DNA from: Planctomycetaceae bacterium
GTDB lineage: Bacteria > Planctomycetota > Planctomycetia > Planctomycetales > Planctomycetaceae
Direction of reading: 5' to 3'
DNA: 9,228 bases
NCBI GenBank assembly: GCA_027000105.1
Contig: JALTOP010000356.1
Coordinates: 1-9,228, forward strand
The position numbers and the translations under genes were made by a program. The notes beneath the pieces are model-generated. The model was given only the letters and a program-made list of their open reading frames with translations. It made no database searches and had not been told where the DNA came from. Shown one piece after another: positions 1 to 6,785 of this stretch; position 1 is the stretch's first letter; each line of letters opens with the position of its first letter.

Positions 1-328
1 GTCCTCTTGATGCCATCAGATCCCAGAAGGCATAAGCGAAAACAAGCAGTACCAATAGAAGAACAAGCAGAATAACGAGAGAAGCCAGCAGTGGGCTTTT
101 GTATTTCGTCGCGGCAATTTCACTCAGGGGGATCAAAAAGCCGATCGCAATGATCAAACCGGTTGCAACTCTTCTGCGCTGGTGCTGTTTCACCAATGCG
201 TTACGCTGTTTTTCTGAAAGCTCGGGGTCATTCTGAAACCGGAGCACCATCCGATTGTGTCCGGTAAGGAGCCAACCTCCGAAAAGGATAATCGCCAGAC
301 CGACAATAAACGGAATGAATGGTTCCAC
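1..328 (-). CDS. partial small multi-pass membrane protein (C-terminus beyond left edge)
   Basis: The minus strand is open from an in-frame TAG at 368-370 to the left edge. A GTG at 326-328 has GGGGA four bases ahead of it; a TTG at 347-349 is the alternative start and would add seven residues. From the GTG, 109 codons are visible. They give a hydrophobic segment at about residues 4-22, a charged cytoplasmic-looking loop (about 24-53, including QHQRRR), a second hydrophobic segment at about 54-68, and a very hydrophobic third one at about 80-103 made almost entirely of Leu, Val and Ile. This indicates an integral inner-membrane protein of at least three helices. I recognise no family or motif. 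It lies about 100 bp downstream of the prenyl synthase gene on the same strand, so cotranscription is possible, but nothing else ties the two. Confidence 0.6.
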   Translation of the reverse strand, partial: MEPFIPFIVGLAIILFGGWLLTGHNRMVLRFQNDPELSEKQRNALVKQHQRRRVATGLIIAIGFLIPLSEIAATKYKSPLLASLVILLVLLLVLLVFAYAFWDLMASRG

Positions 329-427
329 GTGTTCCCCGATCAGTTTCAAAGCGACCTGTTCATCAGCCTAATCTTGTTATTGGAGATGGATGAAGGATCG
401 GAGACCTTTCATTAGCCGCCAGACTTT

Positions 428-2347
428 TCATTCGCCGCCGTTGACAGACAGGGAAACCAGCGAGTGTTCCGGTTGTGTTTCGGTCTGTTCCTCGGCAGCA
501 AGAACGGTATCGACCAGGAAGTAGAGGAATTGGCGGAGTGATTCCGGCTGCACATCGTCGGCGAGCAACTCGGCCCGTTCCCGCGATTTTTCAACCAGTT
601 GTTCGGCTTGTGAAAAAATATCCAACTGTTCAAAAATCCGTTTGAGATGTTCCATGCGTTCCAGGACGCTGGTATCCCCCTTGAGAACGGAATCCAGCGT
701 TGCGCGTTGAGTTTCGTCAGCCCCTTTGATCGCCAGGGCAAGCAGCACGGTAGGGCGCAGGGCCATGGCATCCTGCCCGGCAATTACCTTGTTCCGTACG
801 TCGCCGCGCCAATCTTTGAGATCGTTCAGAATTTGAAATCCGACACCAAGATGTCTGCTGAAAGCAGGGATCATTTTTTCGTAGGGACGGGCATCGCCAG
901 CGAGTCGAATTCCCGAATAGAGGGCTGCCTCGAAAGCGGGAGATGTTTTGAGAGCATAAATCTGCATCGCATCGAGTGGAGACAGTTCCAGTGAAGGATT
1001 GGCCGTCCAGGACATTTCCGCTCCCTGCCCTTCACACAATTTGATATGCGCCTGCGACATTCGATGCACAATATCGCTGACGGCGTGCGGATCGTCCTCA
1101 ACCTGACATTCGGCCAACAGACGGTATCCCATTCCGATCAAATAGTCGCCGAAGTTGATCGCCATCCCCACGCCATGCCTGAGGTGCAACGTTTCTTCGC
1201 CGTAGCGGTATTGATCGTCATCCTGGATATCATCATGCACCAGCGATGCCTTGTGGAATGCTTCGATGGCAATGGCAGATTTCCTGACGGCCTCGGGAAT
1301 TTCAAGAACTGTCTCCGAAGAAGGATCCAGCCTCGTTGCAGCGGCTCCCAACACCGCGTCCCAGGCGGCCAGTGTGATAAAGGGACGAAAACGCTTGCCT
1401 CCGTTGGCAAGCCAGTCTCGCGAGATCGTTTCTGTTGTCGCCAAGGGTGAGTTGCCTTGACGATCGTCACCTGTCCTGACTGCGGGGAAAAGCTGATCGA
1501 ACTGCTCCTGCTCGAACAGTTTTTTCGCCTCCCGCATCAAAGGGACATATCCACTGGTGCGAGGTTCGGGAAGCGGTTCGTATTTATCCAGGACATCCCA
1601 GACCCAGGATTCATCCAGCGACGTATTTTTGCAGTCCCCCGAATGGAGAGGAACAGCATAGGAAGGAACCCCTGCGAGCAGGACCTTGTCGATCGCTTTC
1701 TCCAGCACATTCAGGCAGGCGACTCCAACAATTCCATCGACGTAACCATCGACAATAATTTTCAGAACAATCGGCGAACCTTCAGCCACCAGAACCTTGT
1801 AGCCGAGCTGTTCCGCCCTGACTTTGTAATCGGCAATCGAACAGGCTCCGCATGTTTCACAGTCGAGACCGAATTCATCGTATTCGGCCGGACAGCCCTC
1901 AGCGTGTTTCAGACAGTGGGGCAGAAGCAGCAGACGGCGTTCGAAAGGAATGGCCAACGTCTGCTGTTTCCAGAAAAAATTGCCCAACAGAACCATCGTA
2001 AAGCCGAGATATTTTTCGGGCAATCGCATCCGGGTGAGAAGGTCTCTCCCCATCGTTTCCATTTCGTTCTTGGTGATGGGACGGTTCTTATCGATTGATG
2101 CGATATACTGCTCGGCTGCCGATTTGATCTTTTCCCGCAGTTCGAGCGACTCCGGGACAACCTTCAGGTGGCTGGTGCTTTTTCGTCTGCGTTTGCGGGG
2201 TCTTTCACGTTCTTCGCTCTGCGGTTGCGGAACTCCCTCTGCAACGCTGCCCTGCTGGTCAGTCTCCGCTGGTTCTGAAGACTCCCTCGGTTGCACAGAC
2301 TCCGAAGCTTGCGTTCTCAGATTGTAGTTCTGAGGGATGGTACTCAA
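428..2347 (-). CDS. DUF116 / trans-polyprenyl diphosphate synthase fusion protein
   Basis: A 639-residue protein with three parts. Residues 1-65 are polar, rich in Gln, Glu and Ser, and end in a basic run (RPRKRRRK), probably disordered. Residues about 70-290 are a DUF116 domain with the LLLLPHCLK signature and many cysteines (C145, C152, C163, C166, C169, C211, C239), which may hold a metal or iron-sulfur centre (inference). Residues about 300-620 are an all-alpha trans-isoprenyl diphosphate synthase with GGKRFRP (316-322), first Asp-rich motif DDIQD (372-376), and a second motif at 508-512 that reads NDLKD instead of DDxxD. The first motif has no two-residue insertion and Ala sits five residues before it, as in long-chain (octaprenyl) enzymes, so a long-chain polyprenyl diphosphate is a reasonable guess. 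The expected reaction is head-to-tail condensation of isopentenyl diphosphate onto an allylic diphosphate. The start is TTG at 2345-2347: GGGGAG lies 8 bases upstream, an in-frame TGA comes six codons before, and the next in-frame ATG (residue 96) would cut into DUF116. Confidence 0.9.
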   Translation of the reverse strand: MSTIPQNYNLRTQASESVQPRESSEPAETDQQGSVAEGVPQPQSEERERPRKRRRKSTSHLKVVPESLELREKIKSAAEQYIASIDKNRPITKNEMETMGRDLLTRMRLPEKYLGFTMVLLGNFFWKQQTLAIPFERRLLLLPHCLKHAEGCPAEYDEFGLDCETCGACSIADYKVRAEQLGYKVLVAEGSPIVLKIIVDGYVDGIVGVACLNVLEKAIDKVLLAGVPSYAVPLHSGDCKNTSLDESWVWDVLDKYEPLPEPRTSGYVPLMREAKKLFEQEQFDQLFPAVRTGDDRQGNSPLATTETISRDWLANGGKRFRPFITLAAWDAVLGAAATRLDPSSETVLEIPEAVRKSAIAIEAFHKASLVHDDIQDDDQYRYGEETLHLRHGVGMAINFGDYLIGMGYRLLAECQVEDDPHAVSDIVHRMSQAHIKLCEGQGAEMSWTANPSLELSPLDAMQIYALKTSPAFEAALYSGIRLAGDARPYEKMIPAFSRHLGVGFQILNDLKDWRGDVRNKVIAGQDAMALRPTVLLALAIKGADETQRATLDSVLKGDTSVLERMEHLKRIFEQLDIFSQAEQLVEKSRERAELLADDVQPESLRQFLYFLVDTVLAAEEQTETQPEHSLVSLSVNGGE

Positions 2348-2884
2348 CAGATTGACTCCCCGTATTCATTCGTTTGCGGAGACAAGCAACAGATATCACT
2401 TCTCACCAGCTACTATCGATCATTCAACAACCAGATTATTGACTCCACGCCCCGATTTTTCCATGCCTGTACCTGTTAATTTAAGTAATTTATCCCTGAA
2501 AACTAAACATGGTTCCACAACAAAACCTGTGTTCCTTTGCACGCCAGGATTCCAGGATCGGCAAACCAATGAGCGAATCAGGGAAATCCCCAGCACGGCT
2601 GGTCTGTCCTGACCGCCCTATCCAAAAGAAATTTTCAAAAGTTCTCGCGCCGTTCGTAAACTTTAACCGTTAGTAGTACAGACCATTTGGCGTCTCGGGT
2701 GTTTTCTTCCAGACATCAATTCTCCTGGACATCAAACATACGCGAATCGGCCATAAATAGCGACTGTACCGGCAAAAGCACGTTCAATGCAAATCAAAAA
2801 CGATCCTGCATGCCCCCCATCCACTCAACAGGGGCAAGAGAGGATGGAATATAACGATCAGAGAAGAAAACAGGCAGTTTGGAG
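2348..2884. other. long intergenic region between argF terminator and the DUF116 fusion gene
   Basis: About 540 bp with no credible gene; the short open frames here lack ribosome sites and resemble no protein I know. It contains an AT-rich stretch near 2477-2496 and one copy of a dispersed repeat (2582-2643). Being directly upstream of the minus-strand fusion gene, it must hold that gene's promoter, but I cannot place a -10/-35 pair with confidence. Confidence 0.5.
2582..2643 (+). repeat. dispersed intergenic repeat, copy 1
   Basis: A ~62-bp stretch aligns with 9161-9223 in the same orientation. The best-conserved parts are the block ctgaccgcc and the block gaaattttcaaaa, with mostly single-base differences or 1-base gaps between and before them. 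This copy lies about 240 bp upstream of the DUF116 fusion gene. Confidence 0.6.
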
Positions 2885-2922
2885 AAAAAACGCTTCGCCG
2901 CCAGAATCGCGACCGGGAAGCG
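2885..2922 (-). terminator. probable intrinsic terminator of argF
   Basis: Read on the minus strand, CGCTTC-CCG pairs with CGG-C-GAAGCG (one bulged C, loop of about 13 bases). The stem is followed directly by TTTTTT. It starts about 70 bases past the argF stop codon, which fits the end of the arginine transcript. Confidence 0.6.
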
Positions 2923-2990
2923 ATTATCGGACAGATTCGCAACATGACAGCACGAATCGGCTTTGTCCCAGCAGCCGCTTTTATTCGTTT

Positions 2991-3902
2991 TTATTCCAGC
3001 AGCCACGAAAAGAGACCCCGGGCGATGTGCATGCGGTTTTCCGCCTGGTCGAAAACGATGCTTTGCGGGCCATCCATGATTTCATCGGTCACTTCGAGCC
3101 CCCGTTTGGCGGGCAGGCAGTGCATGAATTTCACGCCTTGCGGGGCGGCTGCCAGCAGTTTCGCGTTGATCTGGTACGCTGCAAAAATTTTCTTTCGCTT
3201 CTCCGTTTCCGATTCCTGCCCCATGCTTGCCCAGACATCGGCATAAACGGCATCGGCCTGTTTGACCGCTTTGATCGGATCAGGTTCCGTTACAAGCGAA
3301 GCACCGGGAACGCGCTGGCGGATTTTATCGAAAAAGGATGATTCAATTTGATACCCATCCGGGGCACTGAGTACAAAATTGACTCCCATATCCGCACAAC
3401 AGATCGCCAATGATTTCGCGACGTTGTTCCCATCTCCCAAATAGACCATCGTTTTCCCCGAAAGATCCCCCGTCGCTTCCTGCAAGGTGAGCAGATCGGT
3501 CAACGCCTGACACGGATGGAAATCGTCAGAAAGGCCGTTGATTACCGGGCAACTGGAAACGGCGGCGAAGTCTTCAATAAGCTGATGTGAAAATGTTCGC
3601 AAGACGACGACATCGGCAAATCGACTGGTCACTCGAGCGACATCAGCAAGCGATTCCCGACCGTGCAGGCCGGCTTCTTTTTCGGTCATGAACAGTCCAG
3701 CCCCGCCCAGATGAACCATCGCGGCTTCGAAACTGACACGGGTTCGCAGCGAAGGCTTTTCATAAATTTGCAGTAGAACCCGACCGGGCAACGTCGGTTT
3801 CAGTTGGCGTTGTTTCCATTCCGATTTCAGCGAGGCGGAAAGTTCGATAATTTCCGCTGTTTGAGTCGGCGTGATATCGAATAGTGAGAGTAGATGTTTC
3901 AT
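2991..3902 (-). CDS. argF: ornithine carbamoyltransferase
   Basis: A 303-residue protein of normal family length. It transfers the carbamoyl group from carbamoyl phosphate to ornithine, giving citrulline, in the cytoplasm; the family works as trimers. The carbamoyl-phosphate motif is SLRTR (51-55, usually STRTR), followed by HPCQ (129-132), the ornithine-domain segment DGNNVAKS (157-164), SMGQE (226-230) and the catalytic HCLPAKRG (261-268). The ATG at 3900-3902 is chosen because the family begins right there (MKHLLSLFDIT). The frame stays open upstream to 4100, but those 66 extra codons overlap the end of argD, cross a hairpin and a tandem repeat, and resemble nothing in the family. The ribosome site is weak. 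It is the last gene of argB-argD-argF, 181 bp after argD, and a hairpin in that gap could lower its expression. Confidence 0.97.
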   Translation of the reverse strand: MKHLLSLFDITPTQTAEIIELSASLKSEWKQRQLKPTLPGRVLLQIYEKPSLRTRVSFEAAMVHLGGAGLFMTEKEAGLHGRESLADVARVTSRFADVVVLRTFSHQLIEDFAAVSSCPVINGLSDDFHPCQALTDLLTLQEATGDLSGKTMVYLGDGNNVAKSLAICCADMGVNFVLSAPDGYQIESSFFDKIRQRVPGASLVTEPDPIKAVKQADAVYADVWASMGQESETEKRKKIFAAYQINAKLLAAAPQGVKFMHCLPAKRGLEVTDEIMDGPQSIVFDQAENRMHIARGLFSWLLE

Positions 3903-3946
3903 GAACCAGATCTCGAAAAAGAAACAGTGACCTCCTGCAATACAAA

Positions 3947-3970
3947 CAGGCCGGCAGAAAGGCCGGCCTG
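3947..3970 (-). terminator. GC-rich hairpin between argD and argF, possible internal terminator or attenuator
   Basis: Perfect 9-bp arms, CAGGCCGGC and GCCGGCCTG, with a 6-base loop. On the minus (coding) strand the stem is followed by TTTGTATT, a moderate T-tract, and lies 45 bases before the argF start. This could end part of the argBD transcript. A role as an mRNA processing or stability hairpin is equally possible. Confidence 0.5.
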
Positions 3971-4016
3971 AGAAAATCTCATCCTGTTTTTCACGGAACT
4001 GACAGACCGCGACTAC

Positions 4017-4052
4017 TATCGCAAGCCCGAACCATATCGCAAGCTCGAACCA
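4017..4052. repeat. 18-bp tandem duplication in the argD-argF gap
   Basis: Two adjacent 18-bp units, tatcgcaagcccgaacca (4017-4034) and tatcgcaagctcgaacca (4035-4052), differ at one base. They lie wholly within the non-coding gap, about 30 bp past the argD stop. Confidence 0.85.
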
Positions 4053-4083
4053 GCAATTCCGCAAAGAGTCATTATGCACTATT

Positions 4084-5286
4084 TCAGTTCTGCTGTGCAA
4101 GCGAACGGAGTTCTTCGATCAATATGGCGGCTCCCTCATCAACCTGCTCAGCGGTAACGTTCAATGCAGGCAACAGGCGCACAACAGTATCGTGAGTCGC
4201 ATTCAGTAGTACCCCACGTTCCATGCATTTGCCGACAATCGGCGTGGCGGGAACGGTGAGATCGATCCCGATCATCATCCCTGCAATGCGGAGTTCCTTT
4301 ATAATCGGCAATTCTTCCAACAGCGGTTCAAAATGCTGGGCGAATCGTTGAGACATCGCGCTGGAATGTTCAAGTAGATTCTCCTGTTCAATCGTTTGGA
4401 CAGTCGCGACACCGGCTGACATCGCCAACGGATTTCCACCAAATGTACTGGCGTGCATTCCGGGTCGCAGGCTGGGAGCGATTTCATCCTTAGCGACAAT
4501 CGCCCCGCAGGCAACTCCGCCAGCCACTCCCTTGGCGAGTGTCATTATATCCGGCTGCACTCCAAAATGTTGATAGCCGAACCACGTTCCCAAACGCCCC
4601 ATACCGGTTTGTACTTCATCGAAAATAAGAACCAGATCATGTTCGTCGGCCAGGTCTCGCAGTCCCTGCAGGAAACCTTCATCGGGTCTGTTGACGCCTC
4701 CTTCCCCCTGCACCGGTTCGATCAGAATGCCACACGTTTCGTCATCGATCAAATCCCGCACCGCCTGCAAATCGTTATGCGGGGCATATTGAAAGCCAGC
4801 CATCAACGGCCCTAATCCCTGATGATACTTCGGTTGCGCGGTCGCGGTCACAGCTGCAAAAGTTCGTCCATGAAAACCATTCTGGAAGGTGATGATCTTG
4901 TATTTCTGTTCCGGCGTATGCAATCGCGCCAGTTTGATGGCTCCTTCAATCGCCTCAGCTCCACTGTTACAGAAGAATGCTTTGCCGAACGATCGCGAAC
5001 AGATCGCCTCGGCAAACTCGCCCTGCGATTCGATGTACCACGTATTGGGGACATGAATCAGTTGAGCCGCCTGTTGCTGAATCGCTTCGACCACTTTGGG
5101 CGGCGAATATCCCAGAATGTTACACCCCCAGCCGGGAAACAGATCGAGATACCGCTTCCCCTCGGCATCCCAAACATACGAACCTTCTCCCCGCACCAGG
5201 CAAATCGGGTAACGTCCGTAATTCGGGATCACGTATTGATCAAACAGCGAAATGGTTTCCTGGCTCGAACGGGTCGTGCTTGTCAT
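4084..5286 (-). CDS. argD: acetylornithine aminotransferase
   Basis: A 400-residue class-III PLP-dependent aminotransferase of normal length. It converts N-acetylglutamate 5-semialdehyde to N-acetylornithine with glutamate as amino donor; many family members also serve lysine synthesis. Visible features are the entry segment LFPGWGCNILGY (49-60), the phosphate-binding NSGAEA (107-112), GFHGRT (137-142), the cofactor Asp in IFDEVQTGMGRLG (221-233, D223) and the Schiff-base lysine K252 in TLAKGVAGG. TFGGNPLA (281-288) is the conserved C-domain segment. The ATG at 5284-5286 gives the expected N-terminus but has no clear Shine-Dalgarno site. The neighbours argB and argF support ArgD over the related ornithine or GABA aminotransferases. 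It is 191 bp downstream of argB, a large gap for an operon. Confidence 0.96.
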   Translation of the reverse strand: MTSTTRSSQETISLFDQYVIPNYGRYPICLVRGEGSYVWDAEGKRYLDLFPGWGCNILGYSPPKVVEAIQQQAAQLIHVPNTWYIESQGEFAEAICSRSFGKAFFCNSGAEAIEGAIKLARLHTPEQKYKIITFQNGFHGRTFAAVTATAQPKYHQGLGPLMAGFQYAPHNDLQAVRDLIDDETCGILIEPVQGEGGVNRPDEGFLQGLRDLADEHDLVLIFDEVQTGMGRLGTWFGYQHFGVQPDIMTLAKGVAGGVACGAIVAKDEIAPSLRPGMHASTFGGNPLAMSAGVATVQTIEQENLLEHSSAMSQRFAQHFEPLLEELPIIKELRIAGMMIGIDLTVPATPIVGKCMERGVLLNATHDTVVRLLPALNVTAEQVDEGAAILIEELRSLAQQN

Positions 5287-5307
5287 TGTGAACGGGTCCG
5301 TTTAATA

Positions 5308-5338
5308 GGTGTTAGGGATTGGGCGTTAGGCGTTAGTG
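5308..5338. repeat. degenerate heptamer tandem repeat in the argB-argD gap
   Basis: Four 7-bp units in a row: ggtgtta, gggattg, ggcgtta, ggcgtta, followed by g. It begins 22 bp upstream of the argD start codon on the minus strand, so it would lie in the mRNA leader of argD. On the coding strand it reads as repeats of TAACGCC. Confidence 0.7.
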
Positions 5339-5477
5339 TTTTCTCGCAGAGAATCTGTGCAAAACAGTTTCAATGTGAGTTTTTTCTCCGCACGCTCTGT
5401 GGTTAATTCAATTTTCCTGCTTGGTTTCGGCCTGGCTGTCATGTGACACCATTACGGATATTGCAAAACATACGAAG

Positions 5478-6392
5478 TTACAAAACAATTTCGGTGCCGA
5501 TTCCCTGATCAGAATAGATTTCCAGCATCAGGGAGTGCGGGATTCTTGCATCAACCAGATGCACTTTTTTGACTCCTGCCTCCAGGGCTTCCAGCGCGGC
5601 TTCCACTTTCGGAACCATGCCAGTGTCGATAATTCCTTCCTCGATCAATTCCCGGCAGCGATCCGCTTTCAGGTGAGATTGCAAGGTTGTCGGATCATCC
5701 TTGTCGAGAAAAATTCCGGGAACATCGCTGACGAAGACCAGTTTTTCTGCATGAATCAATCGGGCAACGGCTGCCGCCGCAGTGTCTGCGTTGACATTCA
5801 ACTTCCGGTTATCTTCATCCAACGCAATCGAGGGAAGCACCGGAATCGAATGGCTTCTGCATGTGGCAAGAATCACTTCCCGGTTGATCCCGACGATCTG
5901 CCCGACACGGCCCATATCGATCGGTTCGCCGCTGGCATCGTTCATCATCAGCTTTTCACCTTTTAACACCGGCTGTGTCAAATGGTTCAAGCCGACGGCG
6001 TTTCCCCCCTGACTGCGAATTTCCCCGACAAGCTGTTCGCAGATGTTACCAGCGAGCACCTCGGCAGCGATCTCCAGTATTTTATCATCGGTGTAGCGTC
6101 TTCCCCGTACGAAACGTGGTTCGATTCCGGCTTCAGCCACGGCGGCGTTAATCGCCTTCCCGCCGCCATGCACAAGAATCGGAAACATCCCAACCGATTC
6201 CATGAAGATGACATCCATCAAAAAAGAACGGACCGAATCCTCCTGTTCCAGCGCGCTGCCGCCCAGTTTGATGACGACATGTTTATCACGAAATTGCTGA
6301 ATCCAACCGAGGGCCTCCAGTAATGTTTTCGCTTTGCGAACCGCTTCTTCGTGTCCTAACGGAATGTTCATATTTTCGACGATGCCTGACAT
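5478..6392 (-). CDS. argB: acetylglutamate kinase
   Basis: A 304-residue amino-acid kinase-fold enzyme that phosphorylates N-acetylglutamate with ATP, often the controlled step of arginine synthesis. Motifs: VVIKLGGSA (39-47, with the catalytic K42), VHGGGKAI (74-81), GRVGQIVGIN (161-170), NVNADTAA (199-206) and MVPKVEAA (259-266, with K262). About 35 residues precede the kinase core and include KAKTLLEALGWIQQF, which looks like the N-terminal helix of arginine-inhibited hexameric kinases. Feedback inhibition by arginine is therefore inferred. The ATG at 6390-6392 is preferred because GGGGA precedes it at good spacing. A GTG at 6423-6425 is in frame but overlaps a palindrome, and an ATG at 6369-6371 has no ribosome site. 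It is the first gene of the argB-argD-argF cluster. Confidence 0.95.
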   Translation of the reverse strand: MSGIVENMNIPLGHEEAVRKAKTLLEALGWIQQFRDKHVVIKLGGSALEQEDSVRSFLMDVIFMESVGMFPILVHGGGKAINAAVAEAGIEPRFVRGRRYTDDKILEIAAEVLAGNICEQLVGEIRSQGGNAVGLNHLTQPVLKGEKLMMNDASGEPIDMGRVGQIVGINREVILATCRSHSIPVLPSIALDEDNRKLNVNADTAAAAVARLIHAEKLVFVSDVPGIFLDKDDPTTLQSHLKADRCRELIEEGIIDTGMVPKVEAALEALEAGVKKVHLVDARIPHSLMLEIYSDQGIGTEIVL

Positions 6393-6785
6393 GATTCCCC
6401 GACTGCTGCAAATTGTAATAACCACATCTTTTTGAAAAGATGTCCATTGATTTTATACATATTTTCAAAAATTTTCACTGTCGCGAACCATTACGACCGG
6501 AATCGGTGGAACCTTCCCGCAAACTGGCAAAAAAACCGGCAGTGATTACCTGACTTATTGAAATTAGGGTTCGGAATCGGCCGGCTCAAGAACGATACAA
6601 TAAGGGAGTCGCCGCTTTTGCTGCGATCGGATTGTACCGGTTGTAACAGAACAGATTATCGACCATCGACGAACGATAGATGAAAGCGACAGCAATGCAA
6701 GGATTGCATGTTCCGGGACGGAATCGAGTAGACATGGACAACAGACGATTTAAGACATCACAGATTTGCTGGAAACCGGAAAATT
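6393..6785. other. divergent intergenic region between argB and the 167-residue gene
   Basis: 393 bp between two divergent start codons, with no gene seen. It holds the 20-bp palindrome at 6424-6443, an AT-rich block at 6450-6478 that is the likeliest place for the argB promoter, and a short palindrome (atgcaa-gga-ttgcat, 6695-6709) on the side of the plus-strand gene. No promoter boxes are clear enough to call. Confidence 0.5.
6424..6443. promoter_or_regulatory. 20-bp palindrome upstream of argB, candidate operator
   Basis: Perfect 9-bp arms, acatctttt and aaaagatgt, around a TG centre, 31 bp before the argB ATG. An inverted 10-bp copy of its core (tttttgaaaa) occurs at 6462-6471. The position suits a repressor site or an mRNA leader hairpin. 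It does not match the usual ArgR box. Confidence 0.45.

Noticed and set aside
1457..2098. 213-codon plus-strand open frame opposite the DUF116 fusion gene
   Set aside because: It is antisense to a strongly supported coding region and its product resembles no protein family; it is a shadow of the real gene.
2787..3341. 184-codon plus-strand open frame across the argF end and the intergenic region
   Set aside because: Half of it is antisense to argF, the other half covers the argF terminator, and no ribosome site precedes it.
3903..4100. 66-codon N-terminal extension of the argF frame
   Set aside because: It overlaps the end of argD, is built on a hairpin and a tandem duplication, and has no counterpart in ornithine carbamoyltransferases, which begin at the ATG at 3902.
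5308..5338. CRISPR-like array
   Set aside because: The repeats are 7 bp with no spacers between them; this is a simple tandem repeat.
6444..6478. Possible ArgR operator (ARG box) upstream of argB
   Set aside because: The stretch is AT-rich but lacks the paired TGAAT/ATTCA half-sites in the right spacing.
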